A stretch of 64,000 nucleotides of DNA, from the NCBI RefSeq assembly GCF_028476545.1, contig NW_026731893.1, positions 992,001 to 1,056,000 on the forward strand, given 5' to 3'. The translations under genes were made by a program, and so were the position numbers. The notes beneath the pieces are model-generated. The model made no database searches. It saw only the letters and a program-made list of their open reading frames with translations, and had not been told where the DNA came from. The DNA comes from Physella acuta. Lineage: Eukaryota; Mollusca; Gastropoda; Physidae. Position 1 is the first letter of the stretch. Every line of letters begins with the position of its first letter. Below are positions 11,161 to 23,098 of this stretch, in pieces.

Positions 11161-11839
11161 GTCCTTCTAATTGAGGAGTAAATAATGAACCCAATCAGAA
11201 AAATCAATCAATAACAACAGAAAAAAAAACTCCACAACTCTTTGCATTATTGCTATCGTTGAAGAACTTCGAAATCTAGAATCAATAAATTTTCTAACCG
11301 TTACCAATTTTATAATATTTTTTTCTATCTTCAAATTAATTTTGTTCCAATTTTCTGGGCAGGAAAATCTACTATCCTGATGTTGACATACTGTTTTAAA
11401 TCTTGCCTTGAGGGAAATCTCTCTTTAGTTACATTTATCTAATTTCAATTTCAAAATGATAGAGCTATTCGGATTTCAAAAAAATATCTCAATTATTTTA
11501 AATGTCAGCTGTTTCGATATTTCTTTTTTTTTTCAATATAAATATAAGAATTAAATAAGAATATTTTTACAACGTATCTGAAATTATAAAATTGGTACTC
11601 TTTGACCTGATTTAGTAATGTTATTATTGATTATTTTTTCTCCAGTGAAATCGATATCAGCATTCAGTGTCACTTAGTTCAATGCAGGTTTATGTATCTA
11701 TAACTTAGAATACTGAACATGTTAGCTCATTGAGACTTCATTGTTGAGTACAGCAGTGTATATATGAAAGCAACTCAAAATCTCTTCAAAGTTTTTTGAG
11801 GTATGAGTTTCTCCTAGATAAATGTGACACTAAAGGTCA

Positions 11840-11990
11840 CATCATATAATTGAGGGAGGCATTATCTTAAACCTACAGGACACATTAGCTTAGAATTGCA
11901 GGGCACGATATCATAAGAACGCAGGAGGCACTTTGTAATATAATCATAGGGCATATTAAATAACCGTGGGACATGCTATTATAGAATTTC
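11840..11990. repeat. Degenerate minisatellite of about 30 bp
   Basis: Four or five loose units built on GGGCAYATTA...TAGAATTGCAGG. Strongly diverged. Confidence 0.4.
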
Positions 11991-12248
11991 TGGTCTGATG
12001 AGTAGTCGCGTTGTTAACAAGGGGAACGACTTGCTTGCTTGTAACACTGAATTTTGATGCTGAATGTACTGGCAAGCTTTATCATCCTTACAATAACAGC
12101 ACACAGCACGTGTAGTAGCATCAGAGTAAGGCGGCAATACTGATTGCACTATTAAAGTGTAGTATCCTTACAATATCTGCACATTAAAATAGGTATTGAA
12201 AGATATGAGCCGTTAATCGATTTAGTTTTAATACATACATGTGTCATG

Positions 12249-12554
12249 CAGAGGCGTAGCGAGTGAGGGGGGGGGCGGACCGCACCGGGTAACACCATTT
12301 AGGGGGGTGACACCAAGGCAAAAAATAGTAAAATATATAGAGAAAAATTTGAGGGGGGTGCAAATCGAGAGTTTGAGGGGGGGGGGGGGGCTGCAAATAG
12401 AAATTTCGAGGGGGGGGGGAGCAAATCGAAGGTTTGAGGGGGGGGGTGCAAATCGAAAATTGAAAGTTTGTCCCCGGGAAGAGTCGCTACGCCTCTGAGG
12501 GGGTGACACCATTAAGTGCCGCACCGGGTGACACCTGACCTCGCTACGCCACTG
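12249..12554. mobile_element. hAT-type MITE with internal repeats (GGCGTAGCG family)
   Basis: Ends CAGAGGCGTAGCGAG and (inverted) CAGTGGCGTAGCGAG. It is flanked by a perfect 8-bp target duplication GTGTCATG at 12241-12248 and 12555-12562. The interior has about four units of a 27-30 bp repeat, each a G run followed by TGCAAATCGAAAGTTTGA, plus GGTGACACC words at both sides. An internal CTACGCCTCTG suggests an older nested end. Both strands give long but meaningless Gly/Pro-rich ORFs. Confidence 0.85.
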
Positions 12555-12624
12555 GTGTCATGAAATTGAGAAACTAAATATCAGAATTAAAATTATCGAG
12601 TTCAGAAATGATTTTATTTAAATG

Positions 12625-13375
12625 CAGAAAAAAACGTTTTAATTACAAGCTCGTATGTAATAATGCACTAAAAAGGAGAAAATAAATGCCTTTCTTTACA
12701 TATATTATGATACTATTACTATTAAAATAACTATAACGAAATTAGTGGGTCGCTATAATATGTATTGGATACTTTTACTAATATTTAGGAAAGCGACACA
12801 CGCTTTTCTTTATAGTTATTAAAATAATTGTAGAGTATTACAATATATTTAAAGTAAACAATTTTTTCCTTTTTTTAGTGCATTATTACATTAAAGCTTG
12901 AAATAGTCCTGAAAAACTGGTTCCATATTTTTGAAAAAAAAATATATTCAAAAATTTAGTAAGATTACATAGACTATGCATGCTTATTAAAACGTTTTTA
13001 TGCATTTTTTTCAACACTTTAAATTTTTTAATAAAATAGAGCTCATGACTAATAACTATTGCACACCTAATGAACATGATAACTGCGTATAAAAGTGCGG
13101 AACATTTAGTACATGACTGCCTACTCTTTTCAGAAAACTTTAATTAATTTATTAATAAAATAATTAGTCATCCAATTAAGTCAATTCTTAACCCTCGTGC
13201 CAACTTTGCCAACCTGTCAGTTAGGCTTGAACGAAATTTCGCTCGGCCGTTTCGATCTACCACGACAAATAAACAGATTGTCGACAGCTAGAGGAAAAAA
13301 GTGAAATAAAAGTTTGTTAACAAAATTCATAAGAAACGTTTTAATAACAAGTAGAAAATAAATTATACACTACTA
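12625..13375. repeat. Family B foldback repeat, diverged second copy
   Basis: Shares with 8257-8920 the words AACGTTTTAATTACAAG, TATTGGATACTTTTACTAAT, CGCTTTTCTTTATAGTTATT, TTAGTGCATTATTACAT and, further on, CATCCAATTAAGTCAA. The two arms are imperfect here. A third arm-like piece (TTCATAAGAAACGTTTTAA) sits at about 13325. This copy is clearly older than the one at 8257. Confidence 0.6.
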
Positions 13376-13739
13376 TTATGTCATGCCGCCTTGGTGCTTG
13401 TTACTAGAGTATGATGGACTCTTGGACATTTTTGCATTCACAAGTCCGTACTCATATCTGAACTTAACACTTTAGGGCTATCAGCGGAACGCTTTAGTAT
13501 GCACCAATATGTTGGACTATAATTGTAGTAGAAAATAAAAAAAAAAACCCAGCTGGAATGAGAATACCCCCACGAAAACTACCACACACTGGACGACTAA
13601 AACATTTCCCACCACTTGAAGTGAACGAAAACAAATACAAGATTCCCTTGTACAACAACATTATCCCATCCCCGCCTCTTTTATCTTTCCTTCACAGCAA
13701 ATGGACCACAAAGCGAGTATGTAGGGTAGTAAAGTCACA
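13376..13739. other. Intergenic DNA
   Basis: No gene, RNA or repeat recognised. Confidence 0.4.
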
Positions 13740-14225
13740 CACAGATAGACCCTCACAGCCTTAAGTGTGTGGGTCGACACATTTACTAATGTCAGGGGAG
13801 TAGGACTTCTAAATAATTAACCATGGAGTGAACACTCATTCACTGGTGTGTAGGTCCGAACATTCAACAACATGTAGAGCCCCAAAGTCATTCAAATGCG
13901 TGTAGGCCCACACAATGACTCACTAGTGTGTAGGACTACAGCCACACAAGTCAAGTTTGTAGAAGCACAAGTCATTTACTACTGTTTTGGTCCACATTTT
14001 CGTTTACCATTGTGAAGGGTCACATGTTCACCAGCATGGAGAGCCTAAAAATCAGATAAAAGAGTGGGACCACACATTCACTAACATGAGTGAGACCACA
14101 CATTCACTAACATGTGTGAGACCACACATTCACTCACATGTGTGGGACAAAAAATCACTCACAAGTGTGTATGACTGCAATCACTCAAACCAATTGTGTC
14201 GGACCACAATTATACTCATAAGTCT
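13740..14225. repeat. Degenerate forerunner of the 56-bp satellite
   Basis: Irregular 25-29 bp units of the type GTGTGGGACC plus ACACATTCACTCACAT. Between about 14060 and 14150 they become regular with a 26-base period, directly before the homogeneous array. This looks like the older edge of the satellite. Confidence 0.65.
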
Positions 14226-15700
14226 GTTGGTCCAAAGATTCACACACATTTAAATAGGACCACACAGTCACACATATGTGTGTTGGTCCAAAGATTCACT
14301 CACATTTAAATAGGACCACACAGTCACACATATGTGTGTTGGTCCAAAGATTCACTCACATTTAAATAGGACCACACAGTCACACATATGCGTGTTGGTC
14401 TAAAGATTCACCCACATTTAAATAGGACCACACAGTCACACATATGTGTGTTGGTCCAAAGATTCACTCACATTTAAATAGGACCACACAGTCACACATA
14501 TGTGTGTTGGTCCAAAGATTCACTCACATTTAAATAGGACCACACAGTCACACATATGTGTGTTGGTCCAAAGATTCACTCACATTTAAATAGGACCACA
14601 CAGTCACACATATGTGTGTTGGTCCAAAGATTCACTCACATTTAAATAGGACCACACAGTCACACATATGTGTGTTGGTCCAAAGATTCACTCACATTTA
14701 AATAGGACCACACAGTCACACATATGTGTGTTGGTCCAAAGATTCACTCACATTTAAATAGGACCACACAGTCACACATATGTGTGTTGGTCCAAAGATT
14801 CACTCACATTTAAATAGGACCACACAGTCACACATATGTGTGTTGGTCCAAAGATTCATTCACATTTAAATAGGACCACACAGTCACACATATGTGTGTT
14901 GGTCCAAAGATTCACTCACATTTAAATAGGACCACATAGTCACACATATGTGTGTTGGTCCAAAGATTCACTCACATTTAAATAGGACCACACAGTCACA
15001 CATATGTGTGTTGGTCCAAAGATTCACTCACATTTAAATAGGACCACACAGTCACACATATGTGTGTTGGTCCAAAGATTCACTCACATTTAAATAGGAC
15101 CACACAGTCACACATATGTGTGTTGGTCCAAAGATTCACTCACATTTAAATAGGACCACACAGTCACACATATGTGTGTTGGTCCAAAGATTCACTCACA
15201 TTTAAATAGGACCACACAGTCACACATATGTGTGTTGGTCCAAAGATTCACTCACATTTAAATAGGACCACACAGTCACACATATGCGTGTTGGTCCAAA
15301 GATTCACTCACATTTAAATAGGACCACACAGTCACACATATGTGTGTTGGTCCAAAGATTCACTCACATTTAAATAGGACCACACAGTCACACATATGTG
15401 TGTTGGTCCAAAGATTCACTCACATTTAAATAGGACCACACAGTCACACATATGTGTGTTGGTCCAAAGATTCACTCACATTTAAATAGGACCACACAGT
15501 CACACATATGTGTGTTGGTCCAAAGATTCACTCACATTTAAATAGGACCACACAGTCACACATATGTGTGTTGGTCCAAAGATTCACTCACATTTAAATA
15601 GGACCACACAGTCACACATATGTGTGTTGTTCCAAAGATTCACTCACATTTAAATAGGACCACACAGTCACACATATGTGTTTTGGTCCAAAGATTCATT
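14226..15700. repeat. Satellite: about 26 copies of a 56-bp unit
   Basis: A highly homogeneous tandem array, period 56 (for example GGACCACACAGTCACACATA at 14257 and again at 14313). Each unit holds two palindromes, CACACATATGTGTG and ATTTAAAT, and the inverted pair TGGTCC...GGACCA, so single strands can fold. Units differ by only occasional single bases. The right edge decays after about 15685. No protein coding. Confidence 0.95.
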
Positions 15701-17153
15701 TAAAAGTACAAAGGACCACATAGACATTCACAAGCTTGGCTGACAACACAACCACTGAACATTGATGTGTAGCACTACACAACCAACTAGTATATTACAT
15801 TATTTATCCACCACTCGCGAGCGCAACCAGATCAACCCTAAAATCGATCAGTCTAATATAAAACCTCGCTGAAGCTGCTATCGATTTAAAAATAAACAAC
15901 CACCAACCACAGATAATTTTTATATTTTAAAATGTTGATGCTGAAGTTAAACGTAACAAATTAAACGGTATACGAATCTCAGAACTTGAAATCCAACATA
16001 ATTTCTGAACCGTTTCAATTATTTCAATAATCTCATCTCCAATAACAGATTGACCTGATTCTAAAATTACTGTTGAGATAAGTTACAGATGCCAACAAAT
16101 TGTTACTTGCTACCTCTGTCAATTATTTTCACTTATTTCAATTTAGAAATGGAGATTAGGGAGAACTGTAACTACTGAGTCACTGAACTCAATTTAGTGT
16201 CATTTAGCTGCTTCGGGTTCACTTTTTGACATTGGATACATTAAAGAAAAAAATGAAATTAGATTGATTTATCCGCTCTGATTTAGTTATCAAAATTTAT
16301 TTTAATCAAAATAAAATATGACGTGACGAATTCAGTGCTACTCAGTTCGTCTTTGGTTTATAAATAACTCAAATGTATGGTATCTATAACTTTAACGACA
16401 CCTTGCTTTTTTGTGTTTGTCAATACGACTTAAAACAAGCACCCAATAGCCTGAAATTTTAACTCCAAATGTTCAGAAAAACGTCAAACTTTGATTTCTA
16501 TTGTAGTAATTTTATAGTTTCATCATTAAATGACTTTCTGTAATGTTATTAACTATGATCAGATGTTATGATTTTCAAGATAACGTGTATGTTCCATTGC
16601 GCTAAGATAGAAGCTTTAATAAAAACATTGTGATATAATATTGTTTTAAAATGATTGGCCATTTTGTAGATAGTGCTAGCTATGTGAGGACTTGCGTGCT
16701 ATTATTTCTTATATTATTTTAATAAATTTACATATCGCCTTTGCTCATTTTTATTTCCAGATTTTGGAAAATGCTTCCCTACAACGAATTGACTATGGAA
16801 TTCTAAAATATAATTTTTGTTATTAACAACGTGGTGTTTAGATTGTTGGAGCAAGTATACAAACACTAAGTTATCATTTGATGATTAAAGTTGTTGACAT
16901 TTTTTAAACTGTGAACTAAGTTAGTAAAATTTCAATATCTTAAAACTGGAGTTTATAAAATCTAGGTGTATTGTATCGATAACATATAAATAGCACTTTT
17001 ACTGTAGGAATTGTATCCCATACTTTTATTTATAATGTCTAGGCATGTGTGCCTACATAATAAAGTAATTGAACAATTCATACTACAATAGACAGCCGCT
17101 GTTTGTTATAATGATACATTTATATTTGGAATATTCCTTGTATTGATTTAATC
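15701..17153. other. Upstream region of receptor R1
   Basis: No other gene. A strong 3' splice acceptor-like sequence, TTGCTCATTTTTATTTCCAG, ends at 16760, about 390 bases before the R1 ATG. Other ATGs lie between, so its use as the acceptor of a 5'-UTR intron for R1 is less certain than for the other receptors. Confidence 0.35.
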
Positions 17154-18221
17154 ATGGCTGATACAAACGTTTGGGAATATGATGAAGAGCTGCAGAATTT
17201 GATTGAGGAAACTCAAGAATTCTTGATATCGGACTCGTTACTACGAACTTTGATTATTTCTTTAAGTGTGATTCTCCACGGGCTGATATCTCTAGCAGGC
17301 GTCTTGTCCAACAGCGTCAACGTGCTCGTCTTCATTAGACTTGGTCTCAAGGACAGCATGAGTGTTGGACTTTGGGCGTTATCTTTTACAGATCTTTTAG
17401 TAACGACATGTCAGTTGGGTGCTAGTATTTGTTACCTAATCATTTGTATGTATCCAAAGTTACCAATTGATCTATGGTCAGTTGGTATGGGTGTATTCGG
17501 TTGGATGAGGTACGTAGGGTATTTAATATCATGCTGGACAACAACAATTATTGCTTTAGAAAGGTGTTACTGTGTTGTCGCACCTTTTCAAGTGAAGCAA
17601 GTTTTTACAAAATCAAGGTGTGTTGTTTTGGTACTATTAAATTACTTCATTCATTTCGGTGTTCTAGTTCCCATTTTCGCTTATGAACCTTTTATTTGGT
17701 TACAATATACCATTGGAGAAACAGATGAAAACGGGACCCTTATTTATTTTCCGCAAGTACAGATGGTGGCTACAAAAGAAGGGGCGCATTGGGAATTCAT
17801 CATTCATGTTGTAGAGAGTGTAGTCCTGTCTTTGCCTTCTCAAGGACTGATTCTTCTCTGTAGTTTCTGGATGGTGTTTTCTCTGAAGGCGTCTTCAAAA
17901 GTCCGGAAACATTCAATGTCTCAGAATGAGAAAAGGGCAGACAACCTTTCGCCAAGGGAGAGAATCCTTGTCAAAGTCGTGATACAGCTGGCTATAATCC
18001 AGACTTTTTGCAACATCCCAAGATTTATCACAACTGGGGTTTTTCTACTTGTGCCTGGGATGTTGATCGGTGCTTATATTGATCTTATGTGTGTAATGTG
18101 GGAGCTGTCCTACATCTTCATCACCATCTGTTGTACTAGCAACATCTTTGTTTACTTGAAGCTGAACTCCAGTTATAGGCATCAGTTTTACTATGCTTTT
18201 ACAGCCAACATAAATAAATAA
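17154..18221 (+). CDS. Receptor R1: seven-transmembrane GPCR, candidate chemoreceptor
   Basis: A 355-residue single-exon coding region for a rhodopsin-like GPCR expected in the plasma membrane of sensory cells. Its ligand cannot be read from sequence. Approximate helices: TM1 33-62 with N53, TM2 69-97 with LSFTD (D80), TM3 111-141 ending in ERC (136-138, in place of DRY), TM4 154-178, TM5 213-244, TM6 272-300 with CNIP (286-289), TM7 308-336 with NIFVY (330-334, an NPxxY variant). There is no cysteine at the usual top of TM3 or in loop 2. Loop 2 has the sequon NGT (193-195). The start fits: ATCATGG context and the MADT N-terminus shared with R3, R5 and R6. AATAAA overlaps the stop region. Bases 17289-17378 are identical to R3, R5 and R6. 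Family assignment (molluscan chemoreceptor-type) is from memory of Aplysia and Biomphalaria work. Confidence 0.9.
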   Translation: MADTNVWEYDEELQNLIEETQEFLISDSLLRTLIISLSVILHGLISLAGVLSNSVNVLVFIRLGLKDSMSVGLWALSFTDLLVTTCQLGASICYLIICMYPKLPIDLWSVGMGVFGWMRYVGYLISCWTTTIIALERCYCVVAPFQVKQVFTKSRCVVLVLLNYFIHFGVLVPIFAYEPFIWLQYTIGETDENGTLIYFPQVQMVATKEGAHWEFIIHVVESVVLSLPSQGLILLCSFWMVFSLKASSKVRKHSMSQNEKRADNLSPRERILVKVVIQLAIIQTFCNIPRFITTGVFLLVPGMLIGAYIDLMCVMWELSYIFITICCTSNIFVYLKLNSSYRHQFYYAFTANINK

Positions 18222-18713
18222 TAATGCATCAATTATTTGGGGTTGAGTATGTTGTTTGTTCCGTGCATCTAATAGTGGGGTTTGAGTATGATGTTTGTGT
18301 CTATTAATTTAGCTTAGGTACGTTGTTTCATATAAAATTTTAAAATCAAACAAGTTCATTGAGTCAGCCAAAACACAATTTAGAATGAGTGGTCCCAATG
18401 AATCTGTACCCACAATGTTTTAAACCTATTGCCACAAGTAGCAAATTAGCAAGTAATAGTTGATACTGTTTGTACCTTCAATTTTATCATCATAAACCAA
18501 TTTTTCCTTCTTTGCCCAAAAACATGATGGTGCTGATGTGAAAGAGTTCATCTGTTTTAATAAACTCGATTTGCTAATTCGTTTTATTTGTATCTTTGAG
18601 AACTAGACCATCAACATTTGTGTTTCCTACCATTAATCAATTTCTCATCAGAGCTGGATGAACATAAATTTGTCCTACCAGTAGTATACGGAACTAGAGA
18701 CTATAGTGTAAGC

Positions 18714-18715
<2 letters not shown>
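18222..18715. other. Spacer downstream of R1
   Basis: AT-rich, with a second AATAAA near 18558 that could end the R1 transcript. A short CTCATCAGAGCTGG word at about 18646 is shared with the SINE at 31040. Confidence 0.4.
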
Positions 18716-19027
<312 letters not shown>

Positions 19028-19432
19028 GGATTATCAATGTTTTATAAAAACTGTAATTTAAGTAATGTCTTTTTATCAATGTATGCAACATCGAATGCTC
19101 TATCAACTTGCTGCATGGTATTTAGTAAGCTTTTATTAAGTTACCTGTGTATTCATCAATATAAATCATTTCAGGATTCCTAAATGTATTGGATAATCTT
19201 TGTTAACAATGTGTTTTTCATCAATTGATCAGTAAATAAACCTAAATTTGATGCGTAAAAAATTACTGTTTCAATATGATTTATTTAGGATTAACGGTTA
19301 AAATATTACTATTTAAAATAACTATATTAATATTCCAGTAAGCAATATAGTAAAAAAAATATCGCAAACACAATAATGATATTATCAAATATGGGACTAG
19401 AGAAATGACAAAATAATGCTGTTGGATTAATG

Positions 19433-19570
19433 CAGGGGCGGAACTACCATACCGCCAGACCCCGCAATGCGGGGGGGGGGGGGGGGGCAGGACGTTTAGG
19501 GGCCCAGTTCCGACCAAAAAACAATGAATTTTTTTTTTAAATTATGTTTTTCATGCATCTTGAAAGTGGT

Positions 19571-19616
<46 letters not shown>

Positions 19617-20158
19617 AACAGGCCTACTATAGCAGAGATTGTTGCGTAGAAAAATATTTTAAAATCTACAAGAGCTATAGTTTGAAAGGTAGCCAAACAT
19701 TCGCAGAGATTGTTGCGTAGAAAAATATTTTAAAATCTACAAGAGCTATAGTTTGAAAGGTAGCCAAACATTCACACTACTACCATGACTTACTGCCCTT
19801 CTTTAAAATAGGTATGCCCACGAAGCTCATTTAAATAGTTTTGTACTAAGTATATTAAAAAACAATTGATTCTTTAAATTGTTATTTAAATAAGACGTAA
19901 TAAACAATGGTATAGCTATAAAATTCAATTTTTTCAAAATTGCTATTATAAAAGCCAAAACTGAAAAAAAATAAACATAACGCGAGAAACCATTCACGAA
20001 TCAAGCTTACGTCTTTATATATTTTTGAGCAGCAATTTTAGTAGTGTCCATGATTATTTTTAACCCAAGATGAGTTTGGACTAAATGTGTCTGGTTTGTT
20101 CTCTCAGAATGGTTATTTATTGCAATGAAGTAGACTAACTTACTCAATTAGGATATAG

Positions 20159-20237
<79 letters not shown>

Positions 20238-20289
20238 GGCCCTAATTTTTTCAATGCGGGGGAGCCCTTTTTTTCTAGTTCCGCCACTG
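19433..20289. mobile_element. Non-autonomous hAT element, 857 bp
   Basis: Termini CAGGGGCGGAACTA and (inverted) CAGTGGCGGAACTA, with a perfect 8-bp target duplication GATTAATG at 19425-19432 and 20290-20297. Inside are a poly-G run, a poly-A run of about 38 (19577-19615), a 71-bp exact tandem duplication (about 19632-19773) and an (AT)n array at 20163-20234. No transposase ORF. Confidence 0.85.
19632..19773. repeat. 71-bp tandem duplication inside the hAT element
   Basis: Two adjacent near-identical units beginning CAGAGATTGTTGCGTAGAAA and ending GGTAGCCAAACATTC. It arose after or within the element. Confidence 0.85.
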
Positions 20290-20297
20290 GATTAATG

Positions 20298-22024
20298 TAC
20301 TTGTAAAACTTATGTTTACAATATTCTCTATATCTACCTCGTCTAAAGATGATTTAGTAACGTTATGGTATACATTTTATGGTAACAAAGTCAGCAGAAT
20401 ATCATTTCTTAAATGTCGTAAATACTGTAGCATGTTACTACTTTTAAAATCGTATTGTAGTTTTAAAGGAGTCAATGTTACATGTCAGACGTAATATTAT
20501 TTTTAACTATTAATAATAGTGAATATTATTTAAATGTATTATTTTACATCTCAGTGTGACATGCTCAAAGTTTACACACACAGCTTGAACAGATTACGCA
20601 AAGACAAGTTACACATATTTATATATTTATTTACTAACTCTTCTTTGTTATATAATTTAGGAATATTGTCTTACCAATATATCCAAATATTAAGTAAACA
20701 TCCCGTTTGATATTTAGCGAACTTTTTTGAAAGCATAACTGATTTTCTTTTTGTTAACTAAATGATTTTGCAAGAAGTTGATATTAATGTTAATTATATA
20801 ACCACTCAAATAGTTTTCTTTTAAATTAATAATAAAATATTAGAAAATATTTTTTTTTCATATCTGAAACACGAGGCAAAATATGCTTCATTATTTTGAA
20901 ATTATTGACTTATTGACCAGCTGGTACCAGTTATGTATTTTGTTTTGAATGTATAGAACTAGTGATCAGTAGTTCAATCAATAAAACCAATAATAACTAT
21001 TTAAAATAAAATTGTCGTTTTCTAGTTATCATATAGTATCAGATTTAAGAAATGTATTTTTCTATTTTTCTATTTTGCAAAACAAAAACAAATTTCTTTA
21101 TTTAAAATGGATCGTCAATACCTCACTCTATTGACTTTTCCATAACGAGTGTTCCAATGTAGCACTGTTGGTCTTATTGATAAACCTGGATCGATGAATG
21201 AACGAGATAATCTAATAAAACAAAATTTGATATCAATAAAATAGCACTGAGTTTTAAAATAACGCAGAACTTCTAATCGAACTAATGCCAACAAAAAAAA
21301 AAGAAGAAAAAAACAGGATTGTAAAACTCTAATATAATTATGTTGTATTATTCGCAATTTTCTCGGCGTCGTGGCAAATAGCTGTAGATGTTTAACTACA
21401 TTTTAGAGGTTGAATATCGTTGTCTTATGTCAATATCCTAGGTATGAGTTCTTTCCCCAGCGGGGAAGAAATTTACCGTTCATTCTGAGTTGGAACATTG
21501 CAGACAAAAATCATGCCTGAACTTGTTCAGGTGATTTAAAAAGAAATATTTAAAAATTGTATTAGCAAAGTTTTGACTACAAATTACTATGTATTTTTTA
21601 ATGAAATGAGTTTTTTTTAAAAATATATCAACGAGTTTCTTTACAACCCATCTAGTTTTGTCTTAAGAAAGTGAAACTTTTGGTTATAACATAGGCTTGA
21701 TGAATATAAATTGGAATATAACCTTAACCCTATAAAACTCAAAAAAAATCTGGCTCTCAGGATTTGCCATTTGTATAAATTGATTTTAAAAAAAAATTAT
21801 ATTTCTGAGATATTTTCAGGCTTAAGTTTTTATTTCTATTTTTTTTTTTACATCCGCTTTGATTACAAAATTAAAAAAAACAACGACAAAAAAATAAATA
21901 AATAAATAAAAAACAACACGCATTATTTTTATGTGGTCATTACAAATTTACATTTTGTCATTCTGCAACATTAATTTTGTTGTTATCATACGCTAAAAAT
22001 GTTGAATCACGTTTACAATATATA
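20298..22024. other. Intergenic DNA between R1 and R2
   Basis: No gene recognised. Short ORFs at 20312-20494, 21115-21357 and 21711-21905 show no domain and are judged chance. Confidence 0.45.
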
Positions 22025-23098
22025 TTACTTTTTAATGTGTAAAATATGGTTAAAATGTAGTCTGAAGTTTTTACTCATCGTCAAATAAACAAAGAGGTTA
22101 ATGGCACAGCAGACGGTGCTAAAGATGTAGCACAGCTCCCACATAACCATCGTGAGGTTAAGGTAAGCTCCGAGCTGTAGAGCTGGTAGAGTTTGATGGA
22201 CAGCCGTCACGATAAATCTGGGAATGTTACAAAGTGTTTGAACTATCGCCAGTAGAATCACGACTTTAACCATGAGTCTTTCTCGTAGGGATAAGTTGTC
22301 TTTTATTTCAGAGTTACCCTTCTTTGTTTCGTTAACTCTTTGTTTTCTGACTCTTGAAGAAGCTTTTAAAGAGACAGTCATCCAGACTGTGCTTAGGATG
22401 ATCAACGCTTGTGAACACACGGAGAGAACGACGCCTTGTACTAGATTGTTAATCGTGTCCCACTTTGCGTATTCTTCAGTTAACACCACACGTACTCTCA
22501 TCCCATAAATAAGTGTTCCATTTACATCTCTTTGTCCGGTAGAATACATCCCCCATTCTAAAGGTGTACCGCTGAACAGCGGAACAAGAAGGCCAATATG
22601 TATTTTATATATTACAATTACAGACAACACGCATTTTGCTTTGGTAAATACTTTTTTAACACGGAAAGGAGAGACAACGCAATACCATCTTTCTATAGAT
22701 ATCCACGTAGTTATCCAGCATGAAATATAGTAAGCCACAGCTCTTGACCAACCAAAATACAGAGCCCCAAGTGTCCAGGTATTCACAGCAGTATAAGTAG
22801 ACAGATACGCCACAAGGTAACATAAACACGACGCTAATTGTAGCGCCGAGACCGCGAAATCTGTGAAGGATAAAATCCAAAGCCCAACACTGATACTGTC
22901 TTTAAGACCCTGCCTAATAAATATAATCATGTTGATACTGTTGGTGAACACACCTGTTAGTGAAATCATCCCATGAAAAATACCACCTATAGTAAACAAT
23001 AAAATTCTTCGTAGGGAATCGGATATTAAAAATTCTTTAGTTTCCGCAATCCATTTCCGAAGATCATCTTCAGTATGCGTTGATTCTGTCACCGACAT
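22025..23098 (-). CDS. Receptor R2: seven-transmembrane GPCR, diverged paralogue
   Basis: A 357-residue intronless GPCR, the only family member on the minus strand and the most diverged of the six. Layout as in R1: TM1 with N53, TM2 LSFTD (D80), TM3 ending ERW (136-138, where the others have ERC), loop-2 sequon NGT (193-195), ICL3 about 246-275 with basic residues and NET/RER, TM6 CNIP (290-293), TM7 NLFVY (334-338). It also lacks the canonical extracellular disulfide cysteines. The N-terminus MSVTESTHTEDD differs from the MADT start. The 90-base block invariant in R1, R3, R5 and R6 is not conserved here at the nucleotide level. On the minus strand TTTATTTTTCCTTAG ends at 23189, about 90 bases before the ATG, a candidate UTR splice acceptor. 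Confidence 0.9.
   Translation of the reverse strand: MSVTESTHTEDDLRKWIAETKEFLISDSLRRILLFTIGGIFHGMISLTGVFTNSINMIIFIRQGLKDSISVGLWILSFTDFAVSALQLASCLCYLVAYLSTYTAVNTWTLGALYFGWSRAVAYYISCWITTWISIERWYCVVSPFRVKKVFTKAKCVLSVIVIYKIHIGLLVPLFSGTPLEWGMYSTGQRDVNGTLIYGMRVRVVLTEEYAKWDTINNLVQGVVLSVCSQALIILSTVWMTVSLKASSRVRKQRVNETKKGNSEIKDNLSLRERLMVKVVILLAIVQTLCNIPRFIVTAVHQTLPALQLGAYLNLTMVMWELCYIFSTVCCAINLFVYLTMSKNFRLHFNHILHIKK

Noticed and set aside
14226-15700. Possible CRISPR-like array
   Set aside because: Units are directly adjacent with no unique spacers, and the DNA is eukaryotic. It is a satellite.
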